Positions 6,013-11,355 of a stretch of DNA of 11,355 nt are shown piece by piece. The notes below the pieces were generated by a model. The model was given only the letters and a program-made list of their open reading frames with translations, was not told the origin of the DNA and did not search any database. A program made the position numbers and the translations under genes. Source of the stretch: Desulfonema limicola (lineage in GTDB: Bacteria; Desulfobacterota; Desulfobacteria; Desulfobacterales; DYRC01); the NCBI GenBank assembly GCA_020718925.1, contig DYRC01000083.1, positions 1 to 11,355 on the forward strand, in the 5' to 3' direction. Each line of letters opens with the position of its first letter. Within the stretch, counting starts at the first letter, position 1.

Positions 6013-6213
6013 ATGTTTGAAATTGAATTCTCGCCCGAATCTCTTGATGATCTGATTGCGTTAGCTTCTATCCAAGGATGGGAAAGCTTTGAAATTGATG
6101 AAGATAATGACATCACAAAAAATAAAAAACTGATGAAGCATCTTGCCAGTCGACGTAGTGGCAGCAAGGCAATTTCTTTGTCAGAAGTCAAAAACCGATT
6201 AGGATTATCATAA
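6013..6213 (+). CDS. Hypothetical small antitoxin-like protein
   Basis: A 66-aa acidic protein beginning MFEIEFSPESLDDLIALAS. I choose ATG 6013 because AGAGGA (6002-6007) precedes it by 5 nt; an upstream ATG at 5989 overlaps the transpeptidase stop and lacks a site. The N-terminus superficially resembles the first strand and helix of ParE/RelE toxins. The C-terminus (KAISLSEVKNRLGLS) resembles the DNA-binding or toxin-binding tails of RelB/Phd-like antitoxins. No partner is adjacent: upstream is a transpeptidase, downstream a lipoprotein. It may be an orphan antitoxin. No family is recognised with confidence. Confidence 0.55.
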   Translation: MFEIEFSPESLDDLIALASIQGWESFEIDEDNDITKNKKLMKHLASRRSGSKAISLSEVKNRLGLS

Positions 6214-6232
6214 AAAGGAGGTTTAACGCAGT

Positions 6233-6856
6233 ATGTTTAAAAATTCAACAAGTTCGATAAAAAAGCTTCTGATTTTTGCAGCGATGGGGATTTTACTCAC
6301 CGTCTGCTCATGTGCGACAGATGCTCCCCGTGATGGTAAAGCAGTTGAGTTTCCGCCGGGATCGCCTGAAGCAATCTCGCGTTCATATCTTGAGATGCTG
6401 AAACAGAAGCAATGGGCAAAGATTGCAGATTTATATGACCCGAAAGCATTGAGCGATTTCAGAGAAATGATGTCGTTCATTCTTGAAGTGCCTGATGAGA
6501 CTGCTCCGAAAGTATTGCCTTCCCTTTTCGGACCCGGCTCAACCAAAGAAAGCATCAAATCAATGTCCGATCTTCAGTTTTTCTCTTCTTTTCTTCAGGG
6601 GATTACGGCTCAGGCTGCCCAGCTCGGACAACTTGATTTCAAAAAAATTGACATACTCGGCTCTGTTCCCGAAGGGGATTCTCTGAAGCATGTCGTTACA
6701 CGGACTTACGCCTCAATCGGAGACATAGATATGGAAGCAATGGAAGTTGTTTCTTTTCGGAAAACCGATGATAAATGGCGAATCCTCATGCAAGGCAGAA
6801 TGAAGGGAATGGCGCAGCATCTTAAAAACGCTTTGAAACAGAAAGCTGCAAAGTAA
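6233..6856 (+). CDS. Putative outer-membrane or periplasmic lipoprotein of unknown function
   Basis: A 207-aa preprotein with a basic start, hydrophobic core (LLIFAAMGILLTV) and lipobox VCSC, giving lipidation at C27. The residue after the Cys is Ala, not Asp, so sorting to the outer membrane is plausible. The mature part starts with a short linker, then SPEAISRSYLEMLKQKQWAKIADLYDPKAL, which resembles NTF2-like or DUF4878-type domains that open with a helix and end in strands. The end (VVSFRKTDDKWRILMQGRMK) fits such a fold. AAGGAGG (6215-6221) supports the start. It is followed at 17 nt by the cache gene and probably shares its transcript. Function is not established. Confidence 0.7.
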   Translation: MFKNSTSSIKKLLIFAAMGILLTVCSCATDAPRDGKAVEFPPGSPEAISRSYLEMLKQKQWAKIADLYDPKALSDFREMMSFILEVPDETAPKVLPSLFGPGSTKESIKSMSDLQFFSSFLQGITAQAAQLGQLDFKKIDILGSVPEGDSLKHVVTRTYASIGDIDMEAMEVVSFRKTDDKWRILMQGRMKGMAQHLKNALKQKAAK

Positions 6857-6873
6857 GGAGAATAAGCAGGTAC

Positions 6874-7342
6874 ATGAGAAGAAAATATTTACAGCCGCTT
6901 TTTTGCATAATTGTATTTTTCTCTTTTGTTCTTAACGGATGGGGAGGAGAATTTACACGCGAACAGGCTATGGAACTGGCGAAAAAAGGTGCCGCTCTGA
7001 TTGAAGAAAAGGGAGTGGATGAGGCTCGAAAATTTTTTTCCGATCCGAAAAGCGGTTTTCTGAGTGAGAACAAGGAAATATACGTTCTGGTAATGAATTT
7101 CAAAGGCGAATGGGTGATTTATCCCCCCTTTTCCTGAAACAGAAGGAAAGGGTGCTTACGAAGTAAAGGATGCGGATGGGAATTTGGTGGTGCAGAATAT
7201 GATTAAAGCAGCAAAGGAAGGTCAGGGATGGGTGAAGTATCGCTGGATTCATCCGCCGACAAAGCAGATCAGACCCAAAGAAACTTATGTCGTCAGAGTC
7301 GGAAAACAAGAACTGTTTGCTGCGGTAGGAATATATCCCTGA
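6874..7342 (+). pseudogene. Periplasmic single-cache-domain sensor protein, frameshifted
   Basis: The first frame (6874-7137) encodes a signal peptide of about 24 residues (cleavage near GWG/GEF) and EFTREQAMELAKKGAALIEE...IYVLVMNFKGEWVIYPP, then stops. A second frame continues from about 7133 to the TGA at 7340-7342 with PETEGKGAYEVKDADGNLVV, a run through GQGWVKYRW, and VGKQELFAAVGIYP. Together they form one complete cache (sCache_2-like) domain of about 155 aa, a small-ligand-binding fold. The break is at CCCCCCTTTT (7123-7132); removing one base restores YPPFPETEG. Causes are a homopolymer sequencing error, a real mutation, or a +1 slip at CCC-CCC-T. It has no membrane anchor after the signal. 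The MCP gene begins 3 nt after its stop. Confidence 0.8.
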
Positions 7343-7345
7343 TTT

Positions 7346-8836
7346 ATGCCTAATCTTTCTATATCTCAAAAGATTTTTATTGCTCCCGTTATCATCACGG
7401 TATTTCTGATCGCGATTGTGATGATGTCATACACCACATCTGCTGATCAGCAAGGTGCCTTTGATCTTGTGGTCAATCAAGGAAATCGAAAAGTTCAGAC
7501 CAGTTATCAGATTATTCAGGCACTGAGCGAAGCACATGGAAGTCTTTCTGTGGTTGTGGCACTGACCGAATCGGGATTGGAAGAGGCTGTGATTGAAAAA
7601 GTCCGGCAGAGATTTTTTGTCAAGCTCAAGTCCGCAGAGAAGTTCTTAACAGCTATCAGAAGCGGCTTTCAATCGGATTCGGAAGAAAAAAATATCATCA
7701 ATGAACTTCAGAAACTGCTTCCGGTGTATGAAAAAGCCGGTGCTTCTATGCTGGAACTATCCAAGGTATCGCGGATGCTGGCAATTCCTTATATGGATCA
7801 TGCGAATCAGGAATATCAGAAAACATACAATCTGGTGATGAAACTGATTGATCTGGAAACATCTGTTTCCGAAAAAATGTATGCGTTGGCGGTGAAAAAT
7901 GCCGAATATCACCGAAAAATTTCCATCGGTATCGGATTGGCTGCGATCCTGATTTCCCTGATGATCACGTTCTTTATTTCAAAAGCCATTTCCAACCCTT
8001 TGAAAATAGTGATTGATAAACTGAGATATACTTCTGATATACTTTCAAAATCATCAGAACAGGTATCTGTGGCAAGTCAATCTCTGGCAAAAAATTCAAA
8101 TGCTCAGGCAGCAGGCGTTGAGGAAACTTCTTCAATTATCGAAGAAATTGCCACTCAGACCCGACAGAATGCCGAGCGTACGGCACAGGCTGATAATATC
8201 CGAAAGCTGGCGAATCAGAGCATGGCAAAAGCCAATCAGTTCATGAGCGCATTGAATCAGGCGATGGATAAAATCAATCAAACCGGCAGCGAAACGTTCA
8301 AAATTGTCAAAACAATTGATGAAATCGCTTTTCAAACTAATTTACTGGCACTGAATGCCGCAGTGGAAGCAGCACGAGCCGGTGAAGCAGGGGCAGGTTT
8401 TGCTGTGGTAGCGGACGAGGTTCGTAATCTGGCATTGCGTGCGACCGGTTCCGCAAGAAGTACCGGAGGACTGATTGAAGAAACGACATCTCAGATCAAA
8501 TCTGCTTCTTTGCTGGTATCTCAACCCCATACTGCTTTCAGCGAAGTGGGAGTCAGCGCATCGGAAGTGGGAAAACTGATTGAAGAAATCGCCCAAGCTT
8601 CAGGCGAACAAGCCCGGGGAATTTCCGAAATCAATACATCTGTCTCAGAGATGTACAAAGTAACGCAGCAAAACGCCTCTGATTCCGATTCGACTTCGGC
8701 TGCTGCAATGGAGATGAAGCAGCAGGCAGAGCAGATGATGTCTGTGATAGAGAACTTGGTGGGGTTGGTTGAAGGCACTATGAAGAAAAAAAACAGTAAA
8801 TCAAACCGATTGACAGAAAATGACTGTTTTTGTTAA
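7346..8836 (+). CDS. Methyl-accepting chemotaxis protein
   Basis: Transmembrane chemoreceptor of 496 aa that controls CheA through CheW. TM1 is at about residues 9-28, a mostly helical periplasmic domain spans 30-190, and TM2 is at about 192-212. The segment after TM2 (ISNPLKIVIDKLRYTSDILS) is a short degenerate HAMP-like linker, then the long coiled-coil signalling domain. The signalling tip is intact: IDEIAFQTNLLALNAAVEAA from I324, then RAGEAGAGFAVVADEVRNLA. The C-terminus (SNRLTENDCFC) lacks a CheR/CheB-docking pentapeptide. It begins 3 nt after the cache gene stop with no good ribosome binding site, so translation is probably coupled. The neighbouring cache protein may act as a soluble ligand-binding partner. 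Confidence 0.92.
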   Translation: MPNLSISQKIFIAPVIITVFLIAIVMMSYTTSADQQGAFDLVVNQGNRKVQTSYQIIQALSEAHGSLSVVVALTESGLEEAVIEKVRQRFFVKLKSAEKFLTAIRSGFQSDSEEKNIINELQKLLPVYEKAGASMLELSKVSRMLAIPYMDHANQEYQKTYNLVMKLIDLETSVSEKMYALAVKNAEYHRKISIGIGLAAILISLMITFFISKAISNPLKIVIDKLRYTSDILSKSSEQVSVASQSLAKNSNAQAAGVEETSSIIEEIATQTRQNAERTAQADNIRKLANQSMAKANQFMSALNQAMDKINQTGSETFKIVKTIDEIAFQTNLLALNAAVEAARAGEAGAGFAVVADEVRNLALRATGSARSTGGLIEETTSQIKSASLLVSQPHTAFSEVGVSASEVGKLIEEIAQASGEQARGISEINTSVSEMYKVTQQNASDSDSTSAAAMEMKQQAEQMMSVIENLVGLVEGTMKKKNSKSNRLTENDCFC

Positions 8837-8853
8837 TTTGATAGCCTTCTTAC

Positions 8854-8870
8854 CCGGAAATTTATTCCGG
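8854..8870 (+). promoter_or_regulatory. Small hairpin overlapping the hydrolase ribosome binding site
   Basis: CCGGAA (8854-8859) and TTCCGG (8865-8870) form a 6-bp stem with a 5-nt loop. The right arm contains the start of the GGAA (8869-8872) that is the only Shine-Dalgarno-like element, 6 nt before ATG 8879. The fold could reduce initiation on the hydrolase. Stability is modest and the role is inferred. Confidence 0.3.
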
Positions 8871-8878
8871 AAATCGGA

Positions 8879-9760
8879 ATGACACGAAAATTCATTATCC
8901 GCATATCAGCATTTTTGATCGGTTTTCTGATCAGTATCTGGCTGACCGGAGGCATTCTCTGCGCGCCTGCAAATCAGGCGGTCGGCGATTTGCCATCCGC
9001 TTTAACCGGAACAGCAGTTCAATTTCCGAGCGCATCCGGGGCAATGATACACGGGTGGTTCATGCCCGGAATAAAAGGCGCGGGTGTGATAATCCTTATG
9101 CACGGCGTACGCTCTGATCGCCGGAGTATGCTGAATCGGGCAAAATTTTTTTCTCATTCGGGCTATTCTGTTCTGCTTTTCGATTTTCAGGCTCACGGAG
9201 AAAGCACAGGAAAGCATATCACATTCGGCTATCTTGAAAGCATGGATGCTCAGGCGGCATTCAGTTTTGTCCTTGCGAATGCGCCTGATGAAAAAATCGG
9301 CGTGGTCGGTATTTCAATGGGAGGTGCAGCGACTCTGCTTGCATCGCCGCTGCTCAATGCAGATGCAATGGTGCTGGAAATGGTCTATCCGACGATTACT
9401 CAGGCAATTGCCAATCGTCTGAGCATGAGGCTCGGAAGATGGGCTGAGATTTTAACGCCGTTGTTATCATGGCAGTTGAAGCCGAGGCTGGGAATCAGCG
9501 CAGAAGATTTATGCCCGATAAACAAGGTCGGAAAAATTACCACGCCGAAATTGTTCATTTTCGGTGAGAAAGATCAGCATACTGCTTCTGAAGAGTCTTT
9601 GAAGATGTTTTATGCTGCTGCCGATCCCAAAGAATTTTGGATAGTGAAAGGAGCGAAGCATGTTGATTTGTACGGAAAAGAATATGAACAGAGAGTTTCG
9701 GCTTTTTTCCAAAAACATCTCAGGCAAAAGCAGGTCAATAATCTGCTTGAAATAGAGTAA
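8879..9760 (+). CDS. Alpha/beta hydrolase, membrane-anchored or secreted
   Basis: Hydrolase of 293 aa. Residues 8-27 form one hydrophobic segment (signal or anchor), so the enzyme probably faces the periplasm. The alpha/beta-hydrolase core follows: oxyanion-region HGVRSDR, DFQAHGES, nucleophile elbow GISMGG with Ser146, then Asp232 in FGEKDQHT and His261 in GAKHVDLY, a complete catalytic triad. The architecture resembles the YqkD/Bem46-like esterase-peptidase group (PF12146 or PF00561 type). Substrate is unknown. It follows the MCP by 42 nt and may be cotranscribed. A scrap of an antitoxin gene begins directly after its stop. Confidence 0.85.
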   Translation: MTRKFIIRISAFLIGFLISIWLTGGILCAPANQAVGDLPSALTGTAVQFPSASGAMIHGWFMPGIKGAGVIILMHGVRSDRRSMLNRAKFFSHSGYSVLLFDFQAHGESTGKHITFGYLESMDAQAAFSFVLANAPDEKIGVVGISMGGAATLLASPLLNADAMVLEMVYPTITQAIANRLSMRLGRWAEILTPLLSWQLKPRLGISAEDLCPINKVGKITTPKLFIFGEKDQHTASEESLKMFYAAADPKEFWIVKGAKHVDLYGKEYEQRVSAFFQKHLRQKQVNNLLEIE

Positions 9761-9762
9761 AT

Positions 9763-9852
9763 GAGGTGTTTTGATGATAGAAACTCAACTATACCTCTGA
9801 TGAAATAGCAGAGGAATTTGCTGCGGTAGAAAACTTGGAAGTCGGTTTATAA
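9763..9852 (+). pseudogene. Deleted remnant of a UPF0175 antitoxin gene
   Basis: Positions 9763-9784 match 4727-4748 at 21 of 22 nt (ribosome binding site and first codons). Positions 9785-9831 match 4946-4992 at 46 of 47 nt. Relative to the copy at 4738, 197 bp between these blocks are missing. The ATG at 9774 now reads only MIETQLYL before a stop. In the original frame the end reads NYTSDEIAEEFAAVENLEVGL and then TAA (9850-9852), which shows what the native antitoxin C-terminus looked like. It is not functional. Confidence 0.85.
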
Positions 9853-9865
9853 GGGGGTTATCTTT

Positions 9866-10129
9866 ATGCAAATAGCGATCAGTGTACCCGATGATTATGC
9901 TCTGAATTATACACATCAGGAAATAGCCCGAAATTTAAAACTTTCTGCGGCATTGCTGATGTTCAGAGCGGGACAGATTTCTGCGGGTGCTGCATGTGAA
10001 TTTGCGGATGTTGATCGTTATGCTTTTTTGGCTGCCTGCAATCAGCATCATATCGCCGTAATTGACTATGACGAAGATGAGATTGAAGCCGATGTTGAAC
10101 GGCTTACCGGGAGACATCAGAAATGTTGA
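9866..10129 (+). CDS. UPF0175 family antitoxin
   Basis: Intact antitoxin of 87 aa: N-terminal strand (MQIAISVPDDYAL), helix with QEIARNLKLSAALLMFRAGQ, HTH-like ISAGAACEFADVDRYAFLAA, and the closing NQHHIAVIDYDEDEIEADVE. The family is the usual first gene of UPF0175/DUF3368 type II TA loci. AGGGGG (9852-9857) lies 8 nt upstream of ATG 9866, partly within the stop of the remnant antitoxin gene. It overlaps the toxin start by 7 nt. Sequence is clearly diverged from the copy at 4738, so this is a separate lineage, not a recent duplicate. Confidence 0.85.
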   Translation: MQIAISVPDDYALNYTHQEIARNLKLSAALLMFRAGQISAGAACEFADVDRYAFLAACNQHHIAVIDYDEDEIEADVERLTGRHQKC

Positions 10130-10599
10130 TTGTTGCGGATAGTTCCGCACTTATCGCTCTTGCCACATGTAATTGTCTGGAACTTCTTGATCTTTTGTTT
10201 GAAAAAGTAATAGTGCCGAAAGCAGTTTTTGATGAAGTGATTGTTGAAGGAAAGGCAGTTGCTGAATCACTAAGTTATTATCTTCGGCGTAAAGTATTTA
10301 ATGCCGATTTGAAAACGATCATCATAAATACCGGAGGTTTGGGAATGGGCGAACTTGAAGCAATGGCATTATATAAGCAATTACACGCTGATTATCTGCT
10401 TATTGATGATAAACGTGCAAGAAAGGTAGCTCAGTTCAATCATATAAAAATTACAGGCAGTCAGGGCATATTGCTGTTTGCCAAACAGAAAGGATTGGTT
10501 ACGGAAATCAAGCCTTTTCTTGAGATGCTGATGGATTCAGATATCCGAATACATGAACGACTGATTGCCAAAACATTGCAATTGGCTGGTGAAGCATAA
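10123..10599 (+). CDS. DUF3368 family PIN-like toxin
   Basis: Predicted ribonuclease toxin of 158 aa. It shows the conserved acidic residues of this PIN-like family: D6 in VADSSALI, D37/E38 in VFDEV, E77/E79 in GELEA and D95/D96 in LIDDKRARK. The C-terminal SQGILLFAKQKGLVTEIKPFLE is diagnostic. Length is normal and the gene looks intact. It overlaps its antitoxin by 7 nt and ends 35 nt before livF, with a candidate livF promoter in the last bases of the gene. Confidence 0.85.
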   Translation: MLIVADSSALIALATCNCLELLDLLFEKVIVPKAVFDEVIVEGKAVAESLSYYLRRKVFNADLKTIIINTGGLGMGELEAMALYKQLHADYLLIDDKRARKVAQFNHIKITGSQGILLFAKQKGLVTEIKPFLEMLMDSDIRIHERLIAKTLQLAGEA

Positions 10600-10611
10600 C
10601 CCCGTTATAAA
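10582..10611 (+). promoter_or_regulatory. Candidate promoter for the separated livF
   Basis: TTGGCT (10582-10587, 4 of 6) and TATAAA (10606-10611, 5 of 6) with an 18-bp spacer lie at the toxin gene end and in the gap before livF. A start near 10618 would leave only about 17 nt of leader overlapping AAAGG (10618-10622), which is tight. It offers a way to express livF apart from livJHMG. Confidence 0.3.
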
Positions 10612-10634
10612 GAGAAGAAAGGTTATCGTTCAAT

Positions 10635-11339
10635 ATGCTTGAAATAAAAGGAATAGACGTATTTTACGGCGATGTGCAGGTGATTTGGGACGTCTCCTTC
10701 GAGGTGCGTGAAGGAGAAATCGTGTCGCTGATCGGTGCGAACGGCGCAGGCAAATCAACCATTTTACGAACCATTTCCGGGATTTTAAGACCCAAAAAAG
10801 GGGAAATCTCCTTTGACGGACACCCGATTCATACGGTTCAGCCATATCATCTCATCGAACTGGGAATTGCCCATGTCCCCGAAGCCCGAAAGCTGTTTGT
10901 GGAAATGACCGTTGAGGAAAATCTGGACATGGGATCGCTCAGAGGAGAGGCAAAACTCAAACGAGAACAGACCAAAGAAATGGTGTTCGATCTTTTCCCC
11001 CGTCTCAAAGAGCGGCGGCGGCAGCAATCCGGCACACTTTCCGGCGGAGAGCAGCAGATGGTTGCCATCGGGCGGGGATTGATGTCTTTGCCCAAGCTCG
11101 TTATGTTTGATGAACCGTCGTTGGGGCTTTCGCCGATTCTGGTCAAAAGCATTTTCGATATTATCAAAAAGATCAGAGAAGAAGGCAAAACCGTTCTGAT
11201 TGTCGAGCAGAACGTCAGACAGACGCTTGCGATTGCAGACAGAGCGTATGTGTTGGAAACCGGAAAAATAACCATGACAGGCGTGGGTAAGGACATGCTT
11301 GCGGATGAGCATGTCAAAGCCGCATATCTGGGAGTTTGA
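10635..11339 (+). CDS. livF: Branched-chain amino acid ABC transporter ATP-binding protein LivF
   Basis: Second cytoplasmic ATPase of the importer, 234 aa, normal length. Motifs: Walker A GANGAGKST (34-42), signature LSGGEQQ (135-141), Walker B MFDEP with D159 and E160, and the LivF-typical IVEQN in place of an H-loop histidine. VPEARKLFVEMTVEENL also marks the family. The ribosome site is weak (AAAGG at 10618-10622, 12 nt before ATG). In most genomes it follows livG directly; here 6,608 bp intervene. High similarity in style to livJHMG suggests it is the displaced member of this operon, but a livF from another liv set cannot be excluded. Nothing is recognised in the last 16 bases. Confidence 0.93.
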   Translation: MLEIKGIDVFYGDVQVIWDVSFEVREGEIVSLIGANGAGKSTILRTISGILRPKKGEISFDGHPIHTVQPYHLIELGIAHVPEARKLFVEMTVEENLDMGSLRGEAKLKREQTKEMVFDLFPRLKERRRQQSGTLSGGEQQMVAIGRGLMSLPKLVMFDEPSLGLSPILVKSIFDIIKKIREEGKTVLIVEQNVRQTLAIADRAYVLETGKITMTGVGKDMLADEHVKAAYLGV

Positions 11340-11355
11340 ATTAAGTGTAAAGTGT

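Noticed and set aside
6013..6213. ParE/RelE toxin call for the small protein after the transpeptidase
   Set aside because: Only the first 17 residues resemble such toxins; the conserved basic and aromatic C-terminal strands are absent, so it is left as hypothetical.
8789..8831. Possible intrinsic terminator at the end of the MCP gene (AAAAACAGT / ACTGTTTTT)
   Set aside because: The 9-bp stem is mostly A-T, the loop is 25 nt, and the stem lies before the stop codon; stability is too low to call a terminator.
10785..11317. Two long minus-strand open frames (175 and 156 aa) opposite livF
   Set aside because: Both overlap the conserved ATPase motifs of livF on the other strand, and their sequences show no domain pattern. 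Long antisense frames are common over codon-biased genes.
1..11355. CRISPR array, tRNA, rRNA or riboswitch
   Set aside because: No regularly spaced repeats, cloverleaf-like sequence or known aptamer core was seen on either strand by eye.

Overview
The window reads as one co-oriented (+ strand) block from a Gram-negative bacterium. Two preproteins have Sec-type signals ending in periplasmic-type cleavage sites, and one lipoprotein has a clear lipobox. The chemoreceptor has the degenerate linker common in deltaproteobacterial MCPs. The liv transporter, scattered small toxin-antitoxin (TA) modules and moderate G+C fit Desulfobacterota (a Desulfobacterales-like sulfate reducer). That placement is inference; no marker gene is present.

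Layout: 1-188 is an AT-rich regulatory region with a sigma70-like promoter and a Fur-box-like palindrome over the predicted transcript start. 189-4026 is livJ-livH-livM-livG, a branched-chain amino acid (or related amide) ABC importer: binding protein, two permeases, first ATPase. A strong hairpin separates livJ from livH, and the later genes overlap by ATGA. The second ATPase, livF, normally adjacent to livG, lies at 10635-11339. The 6,608 bp between livG and livF hold unrelated genes: a hicBA module abutting the livG stop codon; a small ORF whose 3' end is a 44-bp exact copy of the livG 3' end; a UPF0175 antitoxin joined to the 3' remnant of a DUF3368 toxin; a 47-aa ORF coupled to a second copy of the small ORF; an L,D-transpeptidase; an antitoxin-like small ORF; a lipoprotein; a frameshifted periplasmic cache protein; a methyl-accepting chemotaxis protein; an alpha/beta hydrolase; a deleted scrap of a second UPF0175 gene; and an intact UPF0175/DUF3368 pair just before livF.

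How it works together: LivJ would deliver substrate to LivHM, powered by LivG and LivF. The cache protein and MCP may form a two-part sensory unit. The envelope genes (transpeptidase, lipoprotein, hydrolase) look like ordinary cargo. The main story is an essential-partner operon split by TA-rich DNA, with direct repeats and deletion scars recording repeated insertion, duplication and decay. I see no transposase, integrase, CRISPR, tRNA or rRNA. I see no convincing complete new system; the best novelty candidates are the livG-tail duplication, the small coupled ORF pair, and the C6 frameshift in the cache gene.
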